Assembly: GCA_945486445.1 (NCBI GenBank) | Contig: CALYTD010000076.1 | Location: 1-6,262, forward strand | Source of the DNA: an uncultured Prevotellaceae bacterium | GTDB lineage: Bacteria > Bacteroidota > Bacteroidia > Bacteroidales > Bacteroidaceae | Direction of reading: 5' to 3' | DNA length: 6,262 nt | Shown: positions 1 to 6,262 of the stretch, piece by piece | Numbering within the stretch: position 1 is the stretch's first letter | Layout: the number at the start of each line of letters is the position of its first letter | The notes under the pieces: generated by a model | Seen by the model: the letters and a program-made list of their open reading frames with translations, nothing else | Database searches by the model: none | Told to the model about the DNA's origin: nothing | Translations under genes and position numbers: made by a program

Positions 1-1022
1 TTACCCTTTTCAAAAACAAGTATCTCGTGACGCCAGACGGTCTTGATATTGGTCTGAGGCCCTCTGAGAGCAAGGTAACAAAACTAAAAATCTTGCAGGA
101 GTTAGAGGATGAGAAACTGTTAGAGGGCTTCCAACTGGAAGCAAAGGACATACGCCTGCCGAAGAAAGAGACAAGGAATTCCCCTTGGCGCATGATCGGT
201 TGCATGGTGCTTATGGCTGTGCTTTTCCTTGTCTTTGCCTCATCAGCTACCGACTTTGATGGTTGGATATCAGCCGCCATATACTGTTGCTCAATAGTAT
301 TGCCCGTGTTTATCATCACAGACCGTAGCCTCACCAAGGTTGACAAATACCGCATTGGCGTGATATTCATCATCGCTGCCTTTGTCATCTTCTTCTGGAG
401 TGCCTTTGAACAGGCAGGCTCCTCGCTCACACTGTTTGCCGAATACCAGTGTGACCGTACCATAGGCTCTTGGGAAATGCCCACCACGTGGTTTCAAAGT
501 ATCAACCCCATTGTGGTGGTTCTTTGCGCACCGTTCATGGCAACGCTGTGGGAGACATTGGCAAAACACCGTCTTGAGCCTTCTTCGCCCGTCAAACAGG
601 CGATAGGACTGCTACTGCTATCAATGGGATATGCTGTCATTGCATACGCCACTTACGGCGTTGACACTGCCACGAAAATATCAATGTGGTGGCTGGTGAT
701 ACTATATTTCATACATACCATTGGCGAATTGGCCGTCTCGCCGATAGGCCTTTCAATGGTAACAAAACTCGCTCCAGCGCACCTCGCATCGCTGCTTATG
801 GGCGTTTGGTTCATGAGTAACGCCGCTTCCAACGTGTTTGCAGGACAACTTGCCACACTCCTACCAGCAGAGGGTAAGACACCAAGCCGGCTGTTAGGGT
901 TTATGGAGGTAACTACGCTATCAGATTTCTTCCTTATCTTCGCCGTCATGGCAGGCATAGCAGCCGTGATACTCTTCCTGCTCTGCCCTACAATCAGGAG
1001 GATGTCTAAGGGAGTACTGTAG
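1..1022 (+). CDS. Proton-coupled oligopeptide transporter (POT/PTR2 family), C-terminal part, 5' end outside window
   Basis: Inner-membrane symporter of the major facilitator superfamily that takes up di- and tripeptides with protons. The frame is open from base 3 to the TAG at 1020-1022 (339 visible residues). The GTG at 27 is not a real start, because the frame continues upstream as KNKYLVTPDG, a stretch usual inside this family. The visible part begins with a charged cytoplasmic stretch of about 60 residues, followed by eight hydrophobic segments. Family knowledge assigns the first two to the extra HA/HB helix pair of prokaryotic POTs and the next six to TM7-TM12. Family hallmarks seen: FEQAGSSLTLFA in TM7, INPIVVVLCAPF in TM8, ELAVSPIGLSMVTKLAP in TM10 and GVWFMSNAASN in TM11. 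The N-terminal proton-binding motif ExxER lies outside the window, so full function cannot be checked. The gene converges on the AraC-type gene with 7 bp between stops and appears functionally unrelated to it. Family assignment is firm; the peptide preference is not visible. Confidence 0.93.
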   Translation, partial: TLFKNKYLVTPDGLDIGLRPSESKVTKLKILQELEDEKLLEGFQLEAKDIRLPKKETRNSPWRMIGCMVLMAVLFLVFASSATDFDGWISAAIYCCSIVLPVFIITDRSLTKVDKYRIGVIFIIAAFVIFFWSAFEQAGSSLTLFAEYQCDRTIGSWEMPTTWFQSINPIVVVLCAPFMATLWETLAKHRLEPSSPVKQAIGLLLLSMGYAVIAYATYGVDTATKISMWWLVILYFIHTIGELAVSPIGLSMVTKLAPAHLASLLMGVWFMSNAASNVFAGQLATLLPAEGKTPSRLLGFMEVTTLSDFFLIFAVMAGIAAVILFLLCPTIRRMSKGVL

Positions 1023-1029
1023 TAAAGAA

Positions 1030-1944
1030 CTAAACTACCAATCCACTCTTGGCGTTAGCTGTTGACTCACGATATTTCTTTGGCGATATGCCAACAGTCT
1101 TGGTGAACAGTCGGGAGAAGTAATAACTGTCGTCAATACCTACTTTTGCACATATTTGCTTTATCTTCAGATCTGTGGTCTCAAGCAACTTGCAGGCCCG
1201 TTGTATCTTCAGCATATTGAAATAGTTGTGGGGAGAATGACCAGTTTGGTTACGAAACACCAGTGACAGTTGTGAAGTAGAATAACCAATATACTTACAA
1301 AGGGCATCAAGTGTGAGCTTCTTCTCTATATTTTCGTTCATGTATCTCACCGCCATATTAACAATATCGGAGGTGTTGAAGCGCACCTGTTGTGAGTTGT
1401 ACTTGCGGAAATGCCCAAGATAACGAAAAGAAGCCAAAAAGCCATATAGCAAAGACGCAGCATAGCGAAGGTTCTCTATACTGTAATTATCACAGAGTGC
1501 CAGAAAAATCTCTTCAAACACAGCATTTCGGTCACTGATTCTTGATGTAGTACCAGGCTCTATATCCCTCGGTGCAGGGTTGTCGTTGATAAAGAAATGG
1601 GCGCTATGACCAGTAAAATGAACCCAATAAATGGTCCAAGGGGCTTGATTGTTGGAAGCATACTCGTGTGCCTCACCCTTGGGAATGATGAAATATTGGT
1701 TCTCAAGAACCTCGTATTGTTTCCCACACACGGTGTACCAGCCCTTCCCCTTCACACAGTATATCAATATATATTGCCCTATGCCATGCGGCCGCTTACG
1801 GTAATGGTACATGGCGTGAGGGTAAAAACCAATGTCCGTTATATAAAGGTTGGCAAGTAAACCATCGTCCAAACACGTCTTTTTAATTATATCAGGCAGG
1901 GAGATAGAACGCTCGCCAGAGAAGCCGTTGCTAATCTTTATCAT
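1030..1944 (-). CDS. AraC-family transcriptional regulator with N-terminal cupin effector domain
   Basis: DNA-binding regulator of 304 residues, a normal length for AraC/RhaS-like sugar-responsive activators. Residues about 30-125 look like the AraC-type cupin sensor (PF02311-like): an HYRKRPHGIGQYILIYCVKG strand region, then VLENQYFIIPKGEAHEY and WTIYWVHFTG. Residues about 190-293 hold the two helix-turn-helix motifs: the first around LDALCKYIGYSTSQLSLVF (212-230), the second around IKQICAKVGIDDSYYFSRLF (261-280), ending in the family signature TKTVGISPKKYR. The start is the ATG complementary to 1942-1944; it lies about 28 nt downstream of the expected start site of a Bacteroidetes-type promoter, and there is no Shine-Dalgarno sequence, as usual in this phylum. 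It is divergent from the sugar porter across 188 bp, the classical arrangement for a local regulator, so I infer that it controls the transporter and DUF5107 genes. The ligand is unknown; a sugar or sugar derivative is the likeliest guess. Confidence 0.93.
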   Translation of the reverse strand: MIKISNGFSGERSISLPDIIKKTCLDDGLLANLYITDIGFYPHAMYHYRKRPHGIGQYILIYCVKGKGWYTVCGKQYEVLENQYFIIPKGEAHEYASNNQAPWTIYWVHFTGHSAHFFINDNPAPRDIEPGTTSRISDRNAVFEEIFLALCDNYSIENLRYAASLLYGFLASFRYLGHFRKYNSQQVRFNTSDIVNMAVRYMNENIEKKLTLDALCKYIGYSTSQLSLVFRNQTGHSPHNYFNMLKIQRACKLLETTDLKIKQICAKVGIDDSYYFSRLFTKTVGISPKKYRESTANAKSGLVV

Positions 1945-1978
1945 ACCAATAATTCGTTAATGCGGTTGTAGTTACATG

Positions 1979-1986
1979 CAAAGATA
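1979..1986 (-). promoter_or_regulatory. Bacteroidetes-type -7 element for the AraC-family gene
   Basis: On the minus strand this reads TATCTTTG followed by CA, a full match to the TAnnTTTG -7 consensus of Bacteroidetes sigma-ABfr promoters. Transcription would start near 1972-1974, giving a leader of about 28 nt before the ATG at 1944. The -33 position (around 2007-2010, 20 bp upstream) reads TACG on the minus strand, a poor match to TTTG. This suggests a weak promoter or one that needs an activator. Positions are inferred from consensus only. Confidence 0.6.
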
Positions 1987-2020
1987 GTGTTTTTATTTTG
2001 TATAATCGTAATATTGTCCA

Positions 2021-2040
2021 TCTTTTTTTGTTTTTTTTCT
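2021..2040. promoter_or_regulatory. Interrupted poly-T tract (T7-G-T8) between the divergent promoters
   Basis: The top strand reads TC, seven T, G, eight T, CT, a nearly perfect mirror repeat. It ends directly at the -33 element of the sugar-porter promoter and lies upstream of the AraC promoter on the other strand. Such A/T tracts bend DNA or serve as UP-like elements. Homopolymer runs can also change length by slippage, which would alter the spacing of regulator sites. A regulatory role is inference; the tract itself is seen directly. Confidence 0.4.
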
Positions 2041-2072
2041 ATTGTTAATAAGCAGTATTTACAGTAACTTTG
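2041..2072 (+). promoter_or_regulatory. Bacteroidetes-type promoter of the sugar porter / DUF5107 unit
   Basis: The -7 element TAACTTTG at 2065-2072, followed by CA, matches the TAnnTTTG consensus exactly. ATTG at 2041-2044 matches three of four bases of the TTTG -33 element, with a 20-bp gap, within the usual 19-21 bp. Transcription should start near 2077-2080, leaving a leader of about 53-56 nt before the ATG at 2133. A short TTAC-A-GTAA palindrome (2059-2067) overlaps the -7 element; I do not claim it as an operator. Confidence 0.7.
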
Positions 2073-2111
2073 CACCCAGAAACCATGTAAAAGAAATCAA
2101 AACTTAATAAC

Positions 2112-2131
2112 TCTAACTAATTCTAATCAAT
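2112..2131 (+). repeat. Tandem 10-bp near-repeat in the leader just before the sugar-porter start
   Basis: TCTAACTAAT (2112-2121) is followed directly by TCTAATCAAT (2122-2131), with 8 of 10 bases identical, ending one base before the ATG at 2133. The leader has no Shine-Dalgarno sequence and is A/T-rich and probably unstructured, which is typical for translation starts in this phylum. The repeat may be chance in low-complexity DNA. Confidence 0.4.
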
Positions 2132-2132
2132 T

Positions 2133-3428
2133 ATGAAATCAAAGGTTTATACCTATTTTATCTGTTTCGTAGGTGCATTGGGCGGTCTTCTCTTTGGCTA
2201 CGACTGGGTTGTTATCGGTGGTGCAAAGCCCTTTTATGAGGCTTATTTCGGTATCAGTGGCTCAGCCAGCGACCAAGGACTCGCCATGACCATAGCACTC
2301 ATTGGCTGTATGGTGGGAGCAATGACGGTGGGGTGGCTTGCCGACCGGATAGGGCGTAAAAAGTTACTTGCCATTTCTTCCATAATTTTTTTGCTGTCAT
2401 CGTTGGCAACGGGAGCGGTAAACACGTTCAATACGTTCCTGATTGCGCGCTTCTTTGGAGGTATGGGCATAGGACTTGCGTCAGGATTGTCACCAATGTA
2501 CATAGCAGAGATAGCCCCAGCAGACATAAGAGGAAGGATGGTCTCGCTCAACCAGATGATGATAGTCATAGGAATACTTGCCGCACAGATAGTAAACTGG
2601 TTGATAGCCCAGCCCGTGCCAGCAGGTATAACAGAAGAGGTTATAGCCGAAACATGGAACGGGCAGATGGCGTGGCGTTGGATGTTCTGGGTTCCAATGA
2701 TACCGTCCGTTATGTTCCTTATATTCTGTTTCTTTATTCCTGAGAGCCCGAGATGGCTTAATCTGAGACAGAAAAGAGAGGGAAAGAGCGATAACAGTGA
2801 TGCAACGCAAGGCAAGTCACAGGGAAATATGTCATCACTCTCAGGCTATTCCTCTATATTACTACTTGGAATCTTTATCGCTGTGTTCCAGCAGTGGTGC
2901 GGAACGAATGTCATATTTAATTATGCTCAGGAGATTTTCCAGCAAGCTGGTTATGAGATTGGTGACGTATTGTTTAATATTGTCATAACAGGTATAGCGA
3001 ATGTAGTGTTTACTCTTATCGCAATTCGTACCGTTGACAAGATAGGTCGCAAGCCACTCATGATGCTTGGAGCAGGAGGTCTGTGCATAATATACACTTT
3101 ACTCGGCGCCTGTTACTATATGCACGTAACAGGAGTAGGGGTAATAGCCCTTGTAGTACTTGCTATTGGCTGCTATGCTATGACCCTTGGACCATGCACT
3201 TGGGTACTCATCTCAGAGATATTCCCTGACAATGTGCGTTCGCTTGGGGTCGCGATATGTACGTTTGCACTGTGGGCCGGTTCTTCAACACTTACCTATA
3301 CCTTCCCGTTCCTTAACCATTCATTGGGCAGTTACGGCACATTCTGGATATATTCCGCTGTATGTGCTGTCGGTTTCATAGTGTTTTCTACAAGGCTTAA
3401 GGAAACAAAAGGTAAGAGTTTGGAGTAA
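2133..3428 (+). CDS. Sugar-porter-family MFS transporter (XylE/GLUT-like)
   Basis: Inner-membrane carrier of the sugar porter family (TCDB 2.A.1.1), probably a sugar:proton symporter, with 12 expected membrane segments in 431 residues. Signatures seen: GGLLFGYD with D24 (equivalent to the proton-coupling Asp27 of XylE), GWLADRIGRKK (67-77), ARFFGGMGIG in TM4, PESPRWL (203-209), QQWCGTN (253-259), VDKIGRKP (301-308), GPCTWVLISEIFP (353-365) and a C-terminal KETKGKSLE. By alignment from memory, the XylE xylose contacts Gln168, Gln288, Gln289, Asn294 and Trp392 correspond to Q141, Q253, Q254, N259 and W357, all kept, whereas Gln415 becomes L380. The loop between the two halves (about 210-237) is short and hydrophilic, and the protein ends at the PETKGKSLE-like motif, whose usual Pro is K423; this explains the length below XylE's 491. 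The ATG at 2133 begins right before TM1 and suits the promoter. It is the first gene of a probable two-gene unit. The substrate is unknown: a monosaccharide or small glycoside. Confidence 0.93.
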   Translation: MKSKVYTYFICFVGALGGLLFGYDWVVIGGAKPFYEAYFGISGSASDQGLAMTIALIGCMVGAMTVGWLADRIGRKKLLAISSIIFLLSSLATGAVNTFNTFLIARFFGGMGIGLASGLSPMYIAEIAPADIRGRMVSLNQMMIVIGILAAQIVNWLIAQPVPAGITEEVIAETWNGQMAWRWMFWVPMIPSVMFLIFCFFIPESPRWLNLRQKREGKSDNSDATQGKSQGNMSSLSGYSSILLLGIFIAVFQQWCGTNVIFNYAQEIFQQAGYEIGDVLFNIVITGIANVVFTLIAIRTVDKIGRKPLMMLGAGGLCIIYTLLGACYYMHVTGVGVIALVVLAIGCYAMTLGPCTWVLISEIFPDNVRSLGVAICTFALWAGSSTLTYTFPFLNHSLGSYGTFWIYSAVCAVGFIVFSTRLKETKGKSLE

Positions 3429-3486
3429 GATATTTATATAAAAGAGGTAATATAAGAGAAGTAGAACAAAGTAATAAAAAGATTAT
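3429..3486 (+). other. Short A-rich gap between sugar porter and DUF5107 gene; likely co-transcribed
   Basis: These 58 bp contain no hairpin followed by a T run and no TAnnTTTG promoter element, so the downstream gene is probably read from the sugar-porter promoter. The A/G-rich stretch AAAGAGG near 3441 lies about 40 bases before the ATG, too far to act as a Shine-Dalgarno sequence. Operon membership is inferred from spacing and strand only. Confidence 0.55.
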
Positions 3487-6262
3487 ATGGTAATGGTAAA
3501 AGCTTGGAAAGAGGATGTTATAATTCCTACTTATGAGGTTGGAGCACCTGACAAAAACCCGATGTATCTTGAAAAGAGAGTGTATCAAGGCTCAAGTGGT
3601 GTGGTTTATCCATACCCTGTGGTTGAAAAAATCAGCGACACCCCTGTTGATTACACGTGGCATGCAATCTATCTTGAGAATGAATACATAAAGGTGATGG
3701 TACTACCAGAGTTAGGTGGTCGCATACAGATGGCTTATGACAAGGTCAAACAGCGGCATTTTGTTTATTATAACCATGTCATAAAACCCGCTCTTGTGGG
3801 TCTTACAGGTCCTTGGATTAGTGGAGGCATAGAGTTTAACTGGCCACAACACCACCGTCCTTCAACCTATTTGCCAGTGGATTCGCTCATCGAGAAGAAC
3901 GATGATGGTAGTGTTACGGTATGGGTAAACGAGTACGAGCGAATGTTTCACCAAAAGGGTGCTGCGGGATTTACACTGCGTCCTGGCAAGGCATATATAG
4001 AAATACAAGGTCATCTATATAATGGAACGCCACTACCGCAAACGTTTCTGTGGTGGGCAAACCCCGCTGTGGCTGTCAATGATTGTTATCAAAGTGTCTT
4101 TCCACAAGACATTAATGCGGTGTTCGACCATGGTAAGCGTGCTGTCAGTTCCTTTCCTATTGCCACAGGCACATATTATAAGATGGATTATTCTGCTGGT
4201 GTGGACATTTCTAATTACAAAAACATCAAGGTTCCGACCAGTTATATGGGTGTAAACTCTAAGTATAACTTCGAGGGAGGATATGAGAATGACTCGCATG
4301 GAGGTATGCTTCATGTGGCGTCTCACCATGTTTCACCTGGTAAAAAGCAGTGGACGTGGGGCAATGGAGACTTTGGGCTTGCCTGGGATCGTAACCTTAC
4401 CGATGCTGATGGGCCATATATTGAGCTCATGGCGGGTGTGTTTACTGAGAACCAGCCAGACTTTACGTGGCTTATGCCTTATGAAGAAAAGCGTTTTACA
4501 CAGTATTTCATGCCGTATCAAGAGGTAGGTATCGTGAAAAACGCATCTAAGGACCTTGTTTTTAATATTGATAAGAATGACGATGGTACCGTCTGGATAA
4601 AGTTATATGCTACAAGTTGTCAGCGTGTACATATTGTTTTAAGAAACGATGATGGCACAATTTATTATGACCGTGTGGCAGAACTCAGTCCGGAAAAGTT
4701 GCTGATAGAGCAGAGTATTGATGTAAAAGGAGCACCGTTAAATACATTGTCATTCTGTGCCAACGACCTATATTGGCATACAGAGCCTGATGATATACGT
4801 GCAATACCTGACCCCGCTGAGGCTGCTCTGACTCCAAAGGAAACCAAAACAAATGATCAACTCTTCCTTACTGGGCTGCATCTCGAACAGTATCGCCATG
4901 CAACATGGTGTCCTACCGATTATTATGAGGAAGCCCTGCGCCGTGATTCTGATGACTATCGTTGTCTAAATCAGATGGGATTATGGTATTTGCGCCGTGG
5001 TCGCTTTGGCAAGGCAGAGCCTTATCTGCGCCGTGCACAAAAGGTTTTGTATAGGCGTAATCCTAATCCTTACGATGGTGAGCCACTATATAATCTTGCT
5101 CTTTGCCTTAGGTATCTTGGTAAATACGATGAGGCGTATGACTGGTTCTGGAAGGCTGCGTGGAGTTACGGATGGCGTTCCGCTGCTTTATATCAGGCGG
5201 CAAGCATCTCTACTATGAAGGGTAGATACGTTGACGCCCTTGAAGAGATAGATAATAGCCTTGCCTGCAATACTCGAAACCATAAGGCTCTTGCGCTTAA
5301 AGTCACCGTTTTACGTCTGCTTGGACGCAAGGAGGAGGCCTTGAAGGTTTGTTGTGAGAGTAAGGAACTTGACCTCTTTAACTTTGTATGCCGTTATGAA
5401 GAGTATCTTCTTACGGGTGATAAGTCTTTGTTAGACGAACTTGTTGATGTTATGCACCAGCAATTCAATAATTATGATGAACTTGGTCTTGACTATTTGG
5501 CTTGTGGTCAGCGTGACACTGCCATCGGTGTTTGGCAACTTGCAATAGAGCAGGGGGCCGCAACTGCCATGACATATTATTATATGGGCAGATTGGATAT
5601 GGCATCAAAGGCAGATATAAGTTACTGTTTCCCTAACAGATTGGAGGCTGTCATCGCACTAAATGATGCAATAGAAAAGAGTGAGGGCGACGCTAAGGCC
5701 CACTATCTGCTTGGCACTCTTTACTATGGTGCAAGACAGTATGATGTGGCTTACCAACACTGGCTCCTTTCTTCGGACCTTGATGCCACGTTCCCTACCG
5801 TTTGGCGCAACATTGCTCTTTACGAATTTAACAAGGAACACAATCCAAAGCAGGCAGTACTGAATATGGAGCGGGCCTTCTCTCTTGACAGAACAGATGG
5901 CCGCATACTAATGGAACTGGACCAATTGTATAAACGTCTATGTTATAATCATGGAAAGAGGTTGGACAATTTGCAGCAATATCCGGAACTAATTGCACAG
6001 CGTGATGATTTGTTATTAGAGGAAATAACTCTTCTTAATATGACAGGACGCTATGATGAGGCAATGAAGAAACTCGACGCACATCAGTTCCACCCTTGGG
6101 AGGGCGGTGAAGGCAAGGTTAGCGGGCAATATCAGCTCTGCCGTGTAGAACTTGCCAGGCAGGCTATGGACAGTCAGGAGTATGACTGCGCCATACAGTT
6201 GCTTGAAGAATGTCTTGTTTATCCTCACCATCTTGGCGAGGGAAAACTGCACGGGGCACAGG
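3487..6262 (+). CDS. DUF5107-domain protein with C-terminal TPR array, 3' end outside window
   Basis: A single frame runs without a stop from the ATG at 3487 to the right edge (925 complete codons; relatives are about 1,100 residues). An in-frame TAA at 3472-3474 limits the start to ATG 3487 or ATG 3493. There is no signal peptide or membrane segment, so it should be cytoplasmic. Residues about 1-440 match the DUF5107 type, related in fold to galactose-mutarotase-like beta-sandwiches: ENEYIKVMVLPELGGRI (64-80), GPWISGGIEFNWPQHHRP (108-125), KKQWTWGNGDFGLAWDRN (286-303) and PYIELMAGVFTENQPDFTW (310-328). From about 457 come TPR-like helix pairs, for example 490-521, 533-559, 563-595, 597-628, 736-768, 769-801 and about 880-915, with a conserved-looking HPWEGGEGKV at 869-878. 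It follows the sugar porter by 58 bp. Biochemical function is not established to my knowledge. I infer action on, or binding of, the imported sugar or glycoside; E116, H122, H123 and E313 are candidate pocket residues. Confidence 0.88.
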   Translation, partial: MVMVKAWKEDVIIPTYEVGAPDKNPMYLEKRVYQGSSGVVYPYPVVEKISDTPVDYTWHAIYLENEYIKVMVLPELGGRIQMAYDKVKQRHFVYYNHVIKPALVGLTGPWISGGIEFNWPQHHRPSTYLPVDSLIEKNDDGSVTVWVNEYERMFHQKGAAGFTLRPGKAYIEIQGHLYNGTPLPQTFLWWANPAVAVNDCYQSVFPQDINAVFDHGKRAVSSFPIATGTYYKMDYSAGVDISNYKNIKVPTSYMGVNSKYNFEGGYENDSHGGMLHVASHHVSPGKKQWTWGNGDFGLAWDRNLTDADGPYIELMAGVFTENQPDFTWLMPYEEKRFTQYFMPYQEVGIVKNASKDLVFNIDKNDDGTVWIKLYATSCQRVHIVLRNDDGTIYYDRVAELSPEKLLIEQSIDVKGAPLNTLSFCANDLYWHTEPDDIRAIPDPAEAALTPKETKTNDQLFLTGLHLEQYRHATWCPTDYYEEALRRDSDDYRCLNQMGLWYLRRGRFGKAEPYLRRAQKVLYRRNPNPYDGEPLYNLALCLRYLGKYDEAYDWFWKAAWSYGWRSAALYQAASISTMKGRYVDALEEIDNSLACNTRNHKALALKVTVLRLLGRKEEALKVCCESKELDLFNFVCRYEEYLLTGDKSLLDELVDVMHQQFNNYDELGLDYLACGQRDTAIGVWQLAIEQGAATAMTYYYMGRLDMASKADISYCFPNRLEAVIALNDAIEKSEGDAKAHYLLGTLYYGARQYDVAYQHWLLSSDLDATFPTVWRNIALYEFNKEHNPKQAVLNMERAFSLDRTDGRILMELDQLYKRLCYNHGKRLDNLQQYPELIAQRDDLLLEEITLLNMTGRYDEAMKKLDAHQFHPWEGGEGKVSGQYQLCRVELARQAMDSQEYDCAIQLLEECLVYPHHLGEGKLHGAQ

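Noticed and set aside
27..29. GTG as start codon of the peptide transporter
   Set aside because: The frame stays open to the left edge, with typical family sequence before it, and starting here would remove the N-terminal half of the membrane domain.
1019..1038. Hairpin GTAGT/ACTAC as a terminator between the convergent genes
   Set aside because: The arms are only five A/T-rich-flanked pairs with a 10-base loop and no T run on either side.
1597..1860. An 87-residue open frame on the plus strand
   Set aside because: It is antisense to the cupin domain of the AraC-type regulator, with no promoter or family resemblance.
1956..2049. GTTAAT repeated at 1956-1961 and 2044-2049 as AraC half-sites
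   Set aside because: Six bases in A/T-rich DNA is too short to separate from chance, and AraC-type sites are normally longer direct repeats.
2059..2067. TTAC-A-GTAA palindrome as an operator
   Set aside because: The arms are only four bases and overlap the -7 element, so part of the symmetry follows from the promoter consensus.
2243..2815. A 190-residue open frame on the minus strand
   Set aside because: It lies entirely inside the sugar porter, opposite its strongly conserved motifs, and shows no recognisable family; it is a shadow of that gene.
4033..4329. Open frames on both strands in 4022-4528, up to 98 residues
   Set aside because: All lie within the DUF5107 coding frame, which is continuous and carries clear conserved motifs here.
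1..6262. CRISPR array, insertion sequence, tRNA, riboswitch or phage-related genes
   Set aside because: Reading both strands showed no regularly spaced repeats, terminal inverted repeats, transposase motifs or structured RNA; nearly all of the window is coding.

Overview
The window looks like chromosomal DNA from a Bacteroidales bacterium, most likely Prevotella or a close relative. Three things suggest this: two promoter elements of the Bacteroidetes type (TAnnTTTG), no Shine-Dalgarno sequences ahead of the starts, and protein types (14-helix POT transporter, sugar porter, DUF5107-TPR protein) that are common in that order. The genus is inference from general resemblance; no 16S or other marker is present.

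Layout. (1) 1-1022, plus strand: the 3' part of a proton-coupled oligopeptide transporter (POT/PTR2 family), cut by the left window edge. (2) 1030-1944, minus strand: a complete AraC-family regulator with an N-terminal cupin-like effector domain and a C-terminal double helix-turn-helix. It converges on the peptide transporter with only 7 bp between the stops. (3) 1945-2132: a divergent intergenic region with one promoter facing each way, separated by an interrupted poly-T tract. (4) 2133-3428, plus strand: a sugar-porter-family MFS transporter resembling XylE/GLUT. (5) 3487 to the right edge, plus strand: a very large soluble protein of at least 925 residues, with an N-terminal DUF5107-type domain (about 1-440) and a long TPR array (about 457 onward). 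It is cut by the window end.

How it fits together. The regulator, sugar porter and DUF5107-TPR gene form a compact carbohydrate module. The AraC protein probably senses a sugar or derivative and controls the divergent transporter promoter. The transporter brings a small sugar or glycoside across the inner membrane. The cytoplasmic DUF5107-TPR protein, probably co-transcribed through a 58-bp gap with no visible terminator, probably acts on or senses the imported molecule. No SusC/SusD pair and no recognised glycoside hydrolase lies in the window, so the substrate cannot be read from the context. The peptide transporter at the left appears unrelated. There is no RNA gene, CRISPR array or mobile element, and no stretch above 300 bases lacks a gene. 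The least understood part is the DUF5107-TPR protein and its pairing with the transporter.
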